Assembly (NCBI RefSeq): GCF_004217545.1
Contig: NZ_SHKY01000001.1
Coordinates: forward strand, 2,604,001-2,668,000
Length of the DNA: 64,000 nucleotides
Direction: 5' to 3'
From: Krasilnikovia cinnamomea
GTDB taxonomy: Bacteria > Actinomycetota > Actinomycetes > Mycobacteriales > Micromonosporaceae
Notes under the pieces: model-generated
The model's database searches: none
The model's input: only the letters and a program-made list of their open reading frames with translations
Told to the model about the DNA's origin: nothing
Translations under genes and position numbers: made by a program
In this document: positions 19,123 through 27,684 of the stretch, piece after piece
How the letters are laid out: each line of letters opens with the position of its first letter
Numbering within the stretch: position 1 is the stretch's first letter

Positions 19123-19183
19123 TTGCTCAGTCAACCTCGCCGGTGCGGGAGTATCGAGCCGGGGGCGACATTAGTGCTCGGAG

Positions 19184-20095
19184 TTACTTGTACAAGATCG
19201 GCAGGCCCGCGTTGCCCCTGCCCTTCACCGACGAGGTGAGCGTGGCACCGTCCACCCACGCGTAGCAGCGCACCGCGTGATCGCCGAGCGCCCACACGTC
19301 CGCGCCGCCGGGCAGGGACACCACACCGGTGCGGTACTGCTGGTCCGCGTCGTTGGGCACGCCCGCGTACGAGGCGATGACGGAGCGGCAGCCGGAGTGG
19401 AACTTGGCCCACTGGGCGTCGGTCTTCGGGTACGGCAGGGTGCCCGCGTTCCAGATCCCGACGAATTCGGCGTTGTGCTTGGCCGTACAGGGCGCGGCCG
19501 GCATGGAGTCGATCGCGCCGGCGGCGTCCAGCTTGACCGCGTAGCAGGTGAGCAGCAGCGGCGAGCCGGGCTGGGCCAGCGCGCCCTTGAGGCTGCCCAC
19601 GCGCGGGACCGCCCCGCCGCCGTCCTCGACCGAGCTGACCTCGGCCAGCTCGCACCGGAACCAGCGGGCGCCGCCCGTCCACGCGGCCGCGGACGGGTGG
19701 GTGACCCCGATCCACAGGCGGGCGGTACGCCAGGGCCCGCCCACGTACGGCGCGGTCTTCAGGTCACACGTCCGGTACGCCTGCTGCGCCGCCGCGGAGG
19801 CGGCTTCCGGGGGTGCCGCCGAGTCGGGGTAGGTACCGACGTACACGGTCTCGCTGCGGTGCGACTCGGCGCAGTCGACCTGCTCGTAGGCCGAGCGGGA
19901 CCCGACCGGGGCGTACGCGGCGGCGTGGCAGGTCGCGGCGACCGGGGTGAAGCCCGTGGGCGCCGCGATCGCGGCCCAGTCGTCCGTGAGATTGCCGTCA
20001 ACGCCCTCCGGCAGGCCACAGCCCGCGCCGAGAGCCAGCACGGCCAGGCCCACGGCGGCCAGCCCGCCGAGGCGGGTACGAAGGCGGCGCCGCAT
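19184..20095 (-). CDS. Septum-formation-family secreted protein (probable lipoprotein)
   Basis: A 303-residue protein with an N-terminal signal (GGLAAVGLAVLALGAGC) and an imperfect lipobox, so lipid anchoring is likely but not certain. The exported part has two related halves with the 'C-x3-H-x2-E-x-V' pattern of the actinobacterial septum-formation domain: DCAESHRSETVYVG near residue 80 and PCTAKHNAEFVGIW near residue 200. Eight or more cysteines suggest disulfides. The ATG at 20095 is preceded by GGGAGGC; an upstream ATG at 20137 lacks one. The molecular role of the domain is unknown. Confidence 0.75.
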   Translation of the reverse strand: MRRRLRTRLGGLAAVGLAVLALGAGCGLPEGVDGNLTDDWAAIAAPTGFTPVAATCHAAAYAPVGSRSAYEQVDCAESHRSETVYVGTYPDSAAPPEAASAAAQQAYRTCDLKTAPYVGGPWRTARLWIGVTHPSAAAWTGGARWFRCELAEVSSVEDGGGAVPRVGSLKGALAQPGSPLLLTCYAVKLDAAGAIDSMPAAPCTAKHNAEFVGIWNAGTLPYPKTDAQWAKFHSGCRSVIASYAGVPNDADQQYRTGVVSLPGGADVWALGDHAVRCYAWVDGATLTSSVKGRGNAGLPILYK

Positions 20096-20207
20096 GAACC
20101 CCTGCCTCCCGAACGCCACAGTTGTCCCTTTTGTCAATCATATGGCATTCATCCTAGGGCGGCATCCCCCCGACGTCGCGCGCCCACGCCTCACCCACCA
20201 CCGCCGG

Positions 20208-20301
20208 GCAGCTCTCCCTCAGGCAGCTCCCCCCTCAGGCAGCTCCCCCCTCAGGCAGCTCCCCCCTCAGGCAGCTCCCCCCTCAGGCAGCTCTCCCCTC
20301 G
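20208..20301. repeat. Six-unit 15-16 bp tandem repeat
   Basis: Four identical 16-bp units (GCAGCTCCCCCCTCAG) run from 20223 to 20286, with diverged 15-bp units on each side (20208-20222 and 20287-20301). The period is not a multiple of three and no gene covers it. The array lies in the 456-bp gap upstream of the septum-formation gene and downstream of panD. Confidence 0.9.
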
Positions 20302-20337
20302 GGCCCTGTCGTGCCCTACGGGCGCGGTGATCTTGGC

Positions 20338-20386
20338 GATCTTGAAGCGTTCCGGTCCGGCGCTGACCGGAAGTCTGCAAGGTCGG
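20338..20386. repeat. 49-bp dispersed palindromic element, copy A
   Basis: This stretch aligns without gaps to 25235-25283 at about 37 of 49 positions. Its core is a hairpin with arms TTCCGGTC (20350-20357) and GACCGGAA (20365-20372). It lies about 165 bases past the panD stop and may act as a terminator or be a short mobile-type repeat of this genome. Confidence 0.6.
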
Positions 20387-20449
20387 CAGAAGATGAGCCG
20401 GGAATCAGGACGAGCCGCCGCACAGCAGACCCCCGACACCTGCCGAGGC

Positions 20450-20541
20450 AGGCGCGCGGGCAGACCACCGGCACGACGTGAGACAGGCGCGCAGGCACAC
20501 CGCCAGCACGAGGCGAGCCAAGCGCGCGGGCAGAACGCCGG
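20450..20541. repeat. 35-bp degenerate tandem repeat (2.6 units)
   Basis: Units begin at 20450, 20485 and 20520 with the shared core GCGCGCGGGCAGA-C-CC. They differ at several positions, so this is older than the 16-bp array next to it. No gene overlaps it; panD ends 10 bases away. Confidence 0.75.
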
Positions 20542-20551
20542 TGGTGGCGGG

Positions 20552-20983
20552 TCAGGCGCGGGACAGGGTGAGGTCGCCGCGGACCAGGTCGTCGGCCATG
20601 CCGGGCACCGCGGCCGCCGGGTCGGCGTCCAGAGAGATGATCTTGTTCTGCGCGTCGACGTGCACGATCCGCGGCTCGTAGGCCCGGGCCGCCTCCGTGT
20701 CCATCTGCCCGTACGAGATCAGGATGACCAGGTCGCCGGGGTGCACCAGGTGGGCGGCGGCGCCGTTGATGCCGATCACGCCGGTGCCGCGCTCGCCCGG
20801 GATCACGTACGTCTCCAGGCGCGCCCCGTTGGTCACGTCCACGATCGCGACCTGCTCACCGGGGAGCAGGTCGGCCGCGTCCAGCAGGTCGGCATCCACG
20901 GTCACCGAGCCGACGTAATGCAGGTCGGCCTGGGTCACGGTGGCCCGGTGGATCTTCGACTTGAGCATCGTGCGCAGCATCAT
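20552..20983 (-). CDS. panD: Aspartate 1-decarboxylase (pyruvoyl-dependent)
   Basis: PanD makes beta-alanine from aspartate for pantothenate synthesis. The 143-residue proenzyme contains the self-cleavage site Gly-Ser in [15 protein letters not shown], near residues 25-26, which yields the pyruvoyl group. Active-site segments [21 protein letters not shown] follow (given as [10 protein letters not shown] and [10 protein letters not shown]). The ATG at 20983 overlaps the panC stop codon; a second ATG follows directly. It is the last gene of the DUF2520-panC-panD operon. Confidence 0.95.
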   Translation of the reverse strand: MMLRTMLKSKIHRATVTQADLHYVGSVTVDADLLDAADLLPGEQVAIVDVTNGARLETYVIPGERGTGVIGINGAAAHLVHPGDLVILISYGQMDTEAARAYEPRIVHVDAQNKIISLDADPAAAVPGMADDLVRGDLTLSRA

Positions 20984-21813
20984 GCGGCAATCTCCAGCTG
21001 GAGCGGAACGTTGTCGATCAGGCGGGTGTTGCCTACCCGGGCTGCCACGAGCAGCCGGGCTGGTCCGTGCGCCGGGGCGGGCCCCAGCTCCGGGTCGGTG
21101 AGGGCAAGATAGTCGAGCTGTACGCCCGTACTGTTGGCCAGGATCGCCGTCGCCGCAGCGAGTGCGGCCTCGGCCTCGGTGTGCGCGGCGCCGGCCCGCA
21201 GCGCGCGCGAGAGCGCGAGCGCGGCCGCACGCTGCTCGGCCGAGAGGTAGCGGTTGCGGCTGGACAGCGCGAGGCCGTCGGGCTCGCGGACGGTCGGCAC
21301 CCCGCGGATGTCGACGGCGATGTCGAGGTCGCGGACCATGCGGGTGATCAGCGCGAGCTGCTGGTAGTCCTTCTCGCCGAAGAAAGCCAGGTGGGCCCGG
21401 GTCAGCAGGAGCAGCTTGCAGACCACCGTGAGCATCCCGGCGAAGTGGCCGGGGCGGCTGGCGCCCTCCAGGATCGTGCCGAGCGGGCCCGCCTCCAGGG
21501 TCACGGACGGCTGGCCGCCGGGGTACATCTCCTCGCGGGCCGGGGCGAACACCAGGTCGACCCCCTCGGCGCGGCACGCCTCCAGGTCGGCGTCGAGCGT
21601 GCGCGGGTAGCGGTCGTAGTCCTCGTTCGGGCCGAACTGCAGCGGGTTCACGAAGATCGTCACGATGACGTGGTCGGCGTTGCTCCGCGCGGTCCGCATC
21701 AGCTCGCGATGCCCCTCGTGCAGCGCGCCCATCGTCATGACCACGGCGACCGTGCCGGGCAGCGCCTTGCGGGCTGCCTCCAGCTCGGCGCGGGTGTGCA
21801 CCAGCTCCGTCAC
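20980..21813 (-). CDS. panC: Pantothenate synthetase
   Basis: PanC joins pantoate and beta-alanine using ATP. The 277-residue protein has the nucleotidyltransferase HxGH motif in [12 protein letters not shown], the substrate motif [18 protein letters not shown] and the KMSKS-like loop LSSRNRYLS. The GTG at 21813 overlaps the DUF2520 gene stop (GTGA) and follows a strong AGGAGG site. Its 3' end overlaps panD. Confidence 0.97.
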   Translation of the reverse strand: MTELVHTRAELEAARKALPGTVAVVMTMGALHEGHRELMRTARSNADHVIVTIFVNPLQFGPNEDYDRYPRTLDADLEACRAEGVDLVFAPAREEMYPGGQPSVTLEAGPLGTILEGASRPGHFAGMLTVVCKLLLLTRAHLAFFGEKDYQQLALITRMVRDLDIAVDIRGVPTVREPDGLALSSRNRYLSAEQRAAALALSRALRAGAAHTEAEAALAAATAILANSTGVQLDYLALTDPELGPAPAHGPARLLVAARVGNTRLIDNVPLQLEIAA

Positions 21814-22793
21814 GGTGCGACCTCCTCTGCTCGTCCCGCCTCGACCCCGACCCGTCCCGCGTCGGCCTCGGCCTGTGCCGCCACGGTTTCGGCCCGGGTC
21901 GGTCCGATCTCCGCGCTTGCCGCGTGGGCCAGGACGTCCAGCAGGGCGATCGCGTCCTGCGGGCGGAGACGGCCCGCCGCGATCGCCCGGTCCGCGGTGC
22001 GCCGGGCCAGCGCCAGGTAGGCGGGCGCGGCCTCGGCCGGGATGTGGTCCAGATGCTTGCGTACGGTGCCCGCGTCGCCCCGCGACACCGGGCCGGTCAG
22101 CGCCGCGTCGCCCATCCGCAGCGCGTTGTCCAGCGCGGCGCGCAGCAGCGGCGCCAGCACCCTGCCGGGCTGGCCGACCCCGGCCGCGCGCAGCAGGCCG
22201 GCGGCCTCGTTGACGAGGGTGACCAGATGGTTCGCGCCGTGCGCCAGGGCGGCGTGGTACACCGGCCGGGCCTCCTCGGCGACCCACTCCGGCACCCCGC
22301 CCAGGTCCGTGACCAGCCGGGCGGCGAACGCGCGCAGCGGCGCCGGTGCGGTCAGACCGTACGCGGTGCCGGGCAACCGGTCCAGGTCGGCGGGCTCGCC
22401 GGTGAAGGTCATGGCGGGGTGCAGCGCGAACCCGGCGGTCGCCCCCAGGACGGCGACACCGTGCGCACCGGAGGTGTGCGCCACGATCTGGCCCTCGGGC
22501 TGGGCCCCGGTCGCCCGCAGCCCGGACACCACCCCGGCGAGGGCGTCATCGGGGACGGCCAGCAGCAGCAGATCGGTCGCGGCGCGGGCGACCTCGTCAG
22601 CGGGGAGCACGGCGGCCTGCGGCAACAGCCGGGCGATGCGGTCGCGGGAGGCCGTGGAGACCCCGGCGGCGGCGACCACCCGGTGGCCCGCGGCGGCCAG
22701 GGCCGCGCCCAGGACGGCGCCCACCCGCCCGGCGCCAACAACGCCGACGACCAGCGGTTCGGCCCGGTCTCGGGCGCGCGGCACTGCGCTCAT
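21810..22793 (-). CDS. Rossmann-fold / DUF2520 oxidoreductase-like protein
   Basis: The 327-residue protein has an N-terminal NAD(P)-binding motif ([21 protein letters not shown]) and a 6-phosphogluconate-dehydrogenase-like helical C-terminal domain (DUF2520; [19 protein letters not shown]). The family sits next to panC in many actinobacteria, including M. tuberculosis Rv3603c. Ketopantoate reduction has been suggested for such neighbours, but this is unproven. The last 40 residues are Ala/Glu-rich and poorly conserved in type. Confidence 0.88.
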   Translation of the reverse strand: MSAVPRARDRAEPLVVGVVGAGRVGAVLGAALAAAGHRVVAAAGVSTASRDRIARLLPQAAVLPADEVARAATDLLLLAVPDDALAGVVSGLRATGAQPEGQIVAHTSGAHGVAVLGATAGFALHPAMTFTGEPADLDRLPGTAYGLTAPAPLRAFAARLVTDLGGVPEWVAEEARPVYHAALAHGANHLVTLVNEAAGLLRAAGVGQPGRVLAPLLRAALDNALRMGDAALTGPVSRGDAGTVRKHLDHIPAEAAPAYLALARRTADRAIAAGRLRPQDAIALLDVLAHAASAEIGPTRAETVAAQAEADAGRVGVEAGRAEEVAP

Positions 22794-22899
22794 GGTGGGA
22801 TCCAGTCCTCAGCGATTGGGGTACCGGTCGAGGAGAAGTATGCGCCGACGTAACACACCGGTGACAACCACCTGTGAACAACGGCACCCGACCTCAACC

Positions 22900-22905
22900 T
22901 AGGGT
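22900..22905 (+). promoter_or_regulatory. -10 hexamer TAGGGT for leaderless midA-like gene
   Basis: TAGGGT ends 6 nt before the GTG at 22912. No ribosome site fits between them, so the transcript is probably leaderless. Confidence 0.5.
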
Positions 22906-22911
22906 GGCGGT

Positions 22912-23907
22912 GTGACGGGGCGGCGGGTCGGATGGCGTACGGCGATGCAGGACGCCCTGTACGGCGAGTCCGGCTTCTTCACCAGCGGCGCCGCCGGCCC
23001 GGCCGGGCACTTCCGGACCAGCGTGCACGCCTCCCCGCTGTTCACAAGTGCGTTGCACCACCTGATCGGCAAGGTCGACGCCGCGCTGCGCCACCCGCCC
23101 CGGTTCGACGTCGTGGACGTGGGGGCCGGACGCGGTGAACTGCTCACCGCGCTGCACCCGCTGCTGGCCGAGTCGCTCGGCTCGCGGGCCCGGCTGACCG
23201 GGGTCGAGGCGGCGCCACGGCCGCCCGGCCTGGACGCCTCGATCGGGTGGCGGCGCGACGTCCCGGACGGGATCGTGGGCGTGCTGCTGGGCACGGAGTG
23301 GCTGGACAACGTTCCGCTCGACGTGGCCGAGGCCGACCGGGACGGCCGGGTACGCCGGGTCCTGGTCGAGCCGTACACCGGCGCCGAGTCGCTGGGCGGG
23401 CCCGTGGACGCTGCGGACGCGTTCTGGCTGGCCCGGTGGTGGCCGGTGCGGTCGCCCGGGGAGCGGGCCGAGATCGGCTGGCCCCGCGACGTCGCCTGGG
23501 CGGACGCCGTGTCCGCGGTCCGGCGCGGGTGCGCGCTCGCGGTCGACTACGGGCACGTCCGCGACGACCGGCCGGTGCTCGGCACCCTCACCGGTTTCCG
23601 GGCGGGACGCCAGGTGCCGCCCGTACCGGATGGCGGCTGTGACGTCACCGCGCACGTGGCCGTGGACGCGGCCGCGACCGCAACCGGCAGCCCGTACGTG
23701 TTGCTGCGGCAGCGGGCGGCGCTGCACGCCCTGGGGGTGTCCGCCGCCCGCCCGCCGCTCGACCAGGCGGGCACGGACCCGGCGGGCTACCTGCGGGCGC
23801 TGAGCCGGGCAGGCGCGGCAGCCGAACTCACCGACGCGGCCGGACTCGGCGGGCACTGGTGGCTGCTGCACGGCATCGGCATGGACCCGCCCCTCCCCCA
23901 ACGGTGA
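22912..23907 (+). CDS. MidA/NDUFAF7-family SAM-dependent methyltransferase
   Basis: The 331-residue protein has the layout of the MidA family (PF02636). An N-terminal region (ALYGESGFFTS) precedes motif I FDVVDVGAGRGELLTAL, an acidic LLGTEWLDNVP segment near residue 125, and the family's ALAVDYGH motif near 205. The human homologue NDUFAF7 dimethylates an arginine of the complex I subunit NDUFS2. A NuoD homologue (the NDUFS2 orthologue) is the next gene, 174 bases downstream in the same direction. That makes NuoD a natural candidate substrate; this is inference. Confidence 0.75.
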   Translation: MTGRRVGWRTAMQDALYGESGFFTSGAAGPAGHFRTSVHASPLFTSALHHLIGKVDAALRHPPRFDVVDVGAGRGELLTALHPLLAESLGSRARLTGVEAAPRPPGLDASIGWRRDVPDGIVGVLLGTEWLDNVPLDVAEADRDGRVRRVLVEPYTGAESLGGPVDAADAFWLARWWPVRSPGERAEIGWPRDVAWADAVSAVRRGCALAVDYGHVRDDRPVLGTLTGFRAGRQVPPVPDGGCDVTAHVAVDAAATATGSPYVLLRQRAALHALGVSAARPPLDQAGTDPAGYLRALSRAGAAAELTDAAGLGGHWWLLHGIGMDPPLPQR

Positions 23908-24081
23908 CCGGACAGCCCGGCGGGGCCCTTCCGGGGGCCGGTGGCTTCCAAGAGTCGTCATCGAGTCGGATTTCCCTGCTGCCCGCGCACGTGCGGTAGC
24001 GGGTAGGGGCGGGGGATCGTGGCGGCGGGGCGCGCGCCCGCGCACGGCCCGCCGGTGGGCGGACCCCTACGATCGGAGATC

Positions 24082-25227
24082 GTGAGCAGCGATCTGCGCG
24101 AGATGACCGTCGGGACCGGCGCCGGACTCGACACGGCCGACATGGTGCTCAACATCGGGCCCCAGCACCCGTCCACGCACGGCGTGCTGCGGCTACGGCT
24201 CACGGTCGACGGGGAACGGGTGGTGGCCTGCGAGCCGATCGTCGGCTACATGCACCGGGGCGCCGAGAAGCTGTTCGAGGTACGCGACTACCGCCAGATC
24301 ATCGTGCTGGCGAACCGGCACGACTGGCTGTCCGCCTTCGCCAACGAGCTGGGCGTGGTGCTGGCGGTCGAGCGGCTGATGGGCATCGAGGTGCCCGAGC
24401 GCGCGGTCTGGCTGCGGATGGCGCTGGCCGAGCTGAACCGGGTTCTCAACCACCTGATGTTCCTCGGCTCGTACCCGCTGGAGATCGGCGCGATCACCCC
24501 CATCTTCTACGCCTTCCGGGAACGGGAGACGCTGCAGACGGTGCTGGAGGAGGTCTCCGGCGGGCGCATCCACTACATGTTCAACCGGGTCGGCGGCCTG
24601 AAGGAGGAGGTGCCCGCGGGCTGGACGCGGCGGGCCCGGGAGGCCATCGCGCAGGTCCGGTCCCGGATGCCGGACCTCGACCGGCTGATCCGGAACAACG
24701 ACATCTTCCTGGCTCGGACGGTCGGGGTGGGCGTGCTGACCGCCGAGCAGGCCGCCGCGTACGGGGCCTCCGGGCCGGTCGCGCGGGCCAGCGGGCTCGA
24801 CATCGACCTGCGCCGCGACGAGCCGTACCTCGCGTACGACCAGCTGGACGTGCCCGTGGTGACCCGGACGGCCGGTGACTGCCACGCCCGCTTCGAGGTG
24901 CTGCTGGACCAGGTGTACGTGTCGCTGACGCTCGCCGAGCAGTGCCTTGACCGGGTCGACCAGCTCAGCGGGCCGGTCAACGTCCGGCTCCCGAAGGTGG
25001 TCAAGGCACCCGAGGGGCACACGTACGCGTGGACCGAGAACCCGCTCGGCATCAACGGGTACTACCTGGTGTCGCGCGGCGAGAAGACGCCGTGGCGGAT
25101 GAAGCTGCGCACCGCCTCGTACGCGAATGTGCAGGCGCTGGCCACGCTGATCCCGGGCTGCCTGGTGCCCGATCTGATCGCCATTCTCGGCTCGATGTTC
25201 TTCGTGGTCGGCGACATCGACAAATAG
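24082..25227 (+). CDS. Stand-alone NADH-quinone oxidoreductase subunit D (NuoD-like)
   Basis: The 381-residue protein is a clear complex I 49-kDa-type subunit. It shows [20 protein letters not shown] near the start, [12 protein letters not shown] (the His-Arg-Gly near cluster N2 and the quinone site) and a conserved C-terminus [18 protein letters not shown]. It is shorter than canonical NuoD (about 400-440) and no other nuo gene is adjacent, so it is either a second copy or serves a partial complex. GTG at 24082 is chosen: TACGAT lies 8 nt upstream, and the longer frame adds 21 low-complexity residues. The Arg of the HRG motif corresponds to NDUFS2 Arg85, the NDUFAF7 target. Confidence 0.9.
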   Translation: MSSDLREMTVGTGAGLDTADMVLNIGPQHPSTHGVLRLRLTVDGERVVACEPIVGYMHRGAEKLFEVRDYRQIIVLANRHDWLSAFANELGVVLAVERLMGIEVPERAVWLRMALAELNRVLNHLMFLGSYPLEIGAITPIFYAFRERETLQTVLEEVSGGRIHYMFNRVGGLKEEVPAGWTRRAREAIAQVRSRMPDLDRLIRNNDIFLARTVGVGVLTAEQAAAYGASGPVARASGLDIDLRRDEPYLAYDQLDVPVVTRTAGDCHARFEVLLDQVYVSLTLAEQCLDRVDQLSGPVNVRLPKVVKAPEGHTYAWTENPLGINGYYLVSRGEKTPWRMKLRTASYANVQALATLIPGCLVPDLIAILGSMFFVVGDIDK

Positions 25228-25234
25228 CCCGCCT

Positions 25235-25283
25235 GATCTTGAAGAGTTCCGGTCAGCTCCTGACCACAACTCTTCGAGGTCCC
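25235..25283. terminator. Hairpin between convergent genes; dispersed element copy B
   Basis: Arms GAAGAGTT (25241-25248) and AACTCTTC (25268-25275), plus inner arms GGTCAG (25251-25256) and CTGACC (25260-25265), form a long stem with small internal loops. It sits between the nuoD-like gene and the convergent repeat-rich membrane protein and could terminate both. The 49 bp align without gaps to 20338-20386. Confidence 0.65.
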
Positions 25284-25306
25284 GGTTCAAGGCGAGCTGG
25301 ACGGTG

Positions 25307-26386
25307 TCACCAGCGGCCGCGCTGGTCCCAGTTTCCGGAGGGCTGACGCCAGTCGTACTCATCGGCCAGCGGGTCCGCGTCGTACGGGTCGGGCGCGGTC
25401 ACGCCGTAGCCGGGATGTCCGGGCTCGGGGCCGTAGTCGAATTCCTCGTGGGTGTCGTCGGGGCGGGTCCGGCGTCCTGTGTAGCCGAGGTCCACGGCGG
25501 TGATGTCGGCCCGGCGTTTGCCGCCCCCTTCCGCCGGTACGCCCGGCGACGGGGAGGCCATTGGCCCGGCAGCCAAAGGCCCGGCAGCCAAAGGCCCGGC
25601 AGGCAGTCGTCCACCAGGCGAGGGCCCAGCAGGCAGTGGCCCGGCAGGCAGTGGCCCGGCGGGCGGCAACGCGACGATGGGCGGGTTTCTCGGCGGGCGG
25701 GCGACCGACGGCGGCGGCCCGGGCACCGGGCCGCGCGGCCGGGGCAGCCCGGACCGAGCCACGGCCGCCCTTTGCGGCACCACGCCGCCCCCGGCCGGCC
25801 CGGTCGCGCCGTGCGGCACCACGCCGCCCCCGGTCGGCCCGGTCGCGCCGTGCGGCACCATGCCGCCCCCGGTCGGCCCGGTCGCGCCGTGCGGCACCAT
25901 GCCGCCCCCGGCTGACCCGGTTACGCCGTGCGGCACCGGGGCCGAGCCGGTTGGCCCAGCCGCCGGGTGTGGCACGGCGGCGGGTACGGACGCGCGGCCG
26001 CCCGTGGTGGTGCCGGGCTCGGCCCAGGCGGCGCCACGCAACTGGCCGAGCTCGTCCTGCAGGGTCTGCACGTGGTGATGCGTGACCCGGGCCGCCGCGG
26101 CGACCTCGGCCCGCAACTGCTCGCGCAGGGTCTCGACCTCGGCGGCGACGCGGTCCTCGACATCCATCCGCAGGAGCACCGGATCGCTGCGGATCAGCAG
26201 CGAGGCTCCGATCAGCACGACACAGACCGCGAGGAGCAGCACCGCGACGCGCATCGACGAGTCACCGCCGAGCAGTGCCACGGTCGCCGCCGCGGGGGCG
26301 AGCCCGGCACCGGCCCAGACGAGAAGGCGCGGCAGCCGGGCACTGTGCCCCTCACGGTGTTCCTGGTGCGGTTCCCGGTCCGGCAT
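25307..26386 (-). CDS. Two-TM membrane protein with Gly/Pro repeat tail
   Basis: The 359-residue protein starts at ATG 26386 (MPDREPHQEHRE); the ATG at 26446 is an unlikely alternative. Two membrane segments (LLVWAGAGLAPAAATVALLG and VAVLLLAVCVVLIGASLLI) are followed by a short coiled coil (VAAEVETLREQLRAEVAAAA). A long disordered region then holds about five MVPHGATGPTGGG-type 13-residue repeats and Pro-Leu-Ala-Gly-Pro repeats. The acidic tail ends in DEYDWRQPSGNWDQRGRW. Nothing catalytic is visible. Repeat proteins of this kind vary in length between strains. Function unknown. Confidence 0.75.
   Translation of the reverse strand: MPDREPHQEHREGHSARLPRLLVWAGAGLAPAAATVALLGGDSSMRVAVLLLAVCVVLIGASLLIRSDPVLLRMDVEDRVAAEVETLREQLRAEVAAAARVTHHHVQTLQDELGQLRGAAWAEPGTTTGGRASVPAAVPHPAAGPTGSAPVPHGVTGSAGGGMVPHGATGPTGGGMVPHGATGPTGGGVVPHGATGPAGGGVVPQRAAVARSGLPRPRGPVPGPPPSVARPPRNPPIVALPPAGPLPAGPLPAGPSPGGRLPAGPLAAGPLAAGPMASPSPGVPAEGGGKRRADITAVDLGYTGRRTRPDDTHEEFDYGPEPGHPGYGVTAPDPYDADPLADEYDWRQPSGNWDQRGRW
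25773..25936. repeat. 39-bp minisatellite inside the membrane-protein gene
   Basis: Units start at 25773, 25812, 25851, 25890 and 25929 with an exact 39-bp period (13 codons); four are complete. They encode VPHGATGPTGGG-like repeats in the disordered tail. High unit identity suggests recent expansion. Confidence 0.9.
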
Positions 26387-26485
26387 GGTGGCAGATCGTA
26401 CCCACCGGCGGGGCCGGTACGAAACGGTCGGATGGGCCCCTGGCACGCCGCGACGGGCGCGCCAGGGACATCCGACCGGCGACCG

Positions 26486-27484
26486 TCAGCCCGCCGCCAG
26501 CGCCGCGTCGGAGCTGAACACCAGGCCCACGCTGATCGTGCCCTGCTTCAGGGCCGACTTGGTGAGCGGCCCACCCGCGTCCAGTGAGGTGAACTTGCCC
26601 GCCTGGAAGTTGTACGTTTCCGCCAGCCCGGGCTGGCACTTGGGCCGCTGCGGGCATTCGGGCGGTCCGCCGAGGATGGTGGCCGTCCCGGAACACTTGC
26701 CGGCGAGGTCGGACAGCGTCGTGATGCCGTACTTGTCGGCGAAGCCCTGGGTCACCGCGAACGCGTTCTGGTCCTGAGCGGCCGACGGTGTGCCGAAGAC
26801 CAGGCCCACCTTGCCGCCCAGCGAGGTGAGGTTGGCCATGGTGGTGTTCAGGTCCGGCGAGGACGGGTCCTTGGCGTTCTTGCCCTCCACCTTGCCGCTG
26901 AGGAAGGTGGCGAGGGTTGCCGCGTACTCCGGCACGACGTCGATCTCGCCCTTCTCCAGGGCGGGCTCGTACAGTTCGCGGTTGCCGATCTGCTGCACCT
27001 TGACCGTGTAGCCGGCGGCGGTGAGCACGATGTTGTACAGCTCGCCGAGGGTGGCGCTCTCGGCGAAGTTCGCCGCGCCGACCCGGATCGTGCCGCCGGG
27101 GCCCTTGGCGATGCCCGCGGTCAGATTGTTCGCCGTGGCGAACTCCTGCGCCACGGTCTTGGAAGACTTGCGGTCCACGTCGACCGCCTTGTTCAGCTCG
27201 ATGAGCTTCGGGGTGTCGAGCGCGGCCGACACCTTGTCGAGCGCCGCGATCAGCTGCGGCGACGACGATGCCTTGTGGACCGCGGGGACGACGTTGTCCG
27301 TGTTCTGCAGGTGCTTGTCGTCCGCGAGGACGACCAACTTGTCCCCGGCGACCGGGGCGCATCCGGCGCCGGCGGCGGCGCTGGGCGGGGCGGCGGTGCC
27401 GGACGAGCCGGCCTGGCCGCAACCGGAAAGGACGACGACCGCGGCCGCGAGGCAGCCGGTCATCGTGAGCAGGTGTCGACGCAT
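26486..27484 (-). CDS. Osmolyte ABC transporter substrate-binding lipoprotein, apparently circularly permuted (OpuAC/OpuBC family)
   Basis: The 332-residue protein has a signal peptide with lipobox LSGC. The core, about residues 130-330, runs from IRVGAANFAESATLGELYN through NRELYEPALEKGEIDVVPEYA to LDAGGPLTKSALKQGTISVG, as in glycine-betaine/choline binding proteins. In known family members the segment after that core reads 'LVVLeDDKnl...NVVPvv...aLdavSaaLtT..LieLNkrVDvd...vAkeFL'. Here that segment (LVVLADDKHLQNTDNVVP ... LIELNKAVDVD ... TVAQEFA) sits instead at residues about 50-118, directly after the lipobox, and the protein ends right after the core. This is the pattern of a circular permutation. 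Permease genes lie downstream in the operon direction. Confidence 0.85.
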   Translation of the reverse strand: MRRHLLTMTGCLAAAVVVLSGCGQAGSSGTAAPPSAAAGAGCAPVAGDKLVVLADDKHLQNTDNVVPAVHKASSSPQLIAALDKVSAALDTPKLIELNKAVDVDRKSSKTVAQEFATANNLTAGIAKGPGGTIRVGAANFAESATLGELYNIVLTAAGYTVKVQQIGNRELYEPALEKGEIDVVPEYAATLATFLSGKVEGKNAKDPSSPDLNTTMANLTSLGGKVGLVFGTPSAAQDQNAFAVTQGFADKYGITTLSDLAGKCSGTATILGGPPECPQRPKCQPGLAETYNFQAGKFTSLDAGGPLTKSALKQGTISVGLVFSSDAALAAG

Positions 27485-27503
27485 GGTGCCGCCTTCTGTG
27501 TCC

Positions 27504-27527
27504 CGGCACGGGCCCTGGGCCGTGCCG
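27504..27527. terminator. Hairpin between the permease genes and the binding-protein gene
   Basis: Arms CGGCACGG (27504-27511) and CCGTGCCG (27520-27527) flank an 8-nt loop, 20 bases before the binding-protein start codon. It may terminate or attenuate transcription coming from the permeases, or lie in the 5' leader of the binding-protein mRNA. Confidence 0.45.
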
Positions 27528-27684
27528 CGTGTCCGACGGGCGGTTGGTATCCGATGCCCGCGTGATGGTCAGCCGCACCCGCGTGCGGCACTTCCCATCC
27601 CACCTCGGGGGTACGACAAGCTCCGCGCCCGCACGACGGGCGTTGCCAAAGCGTTACCCGGGGCCGATCACCGCCCCTGGCGGA

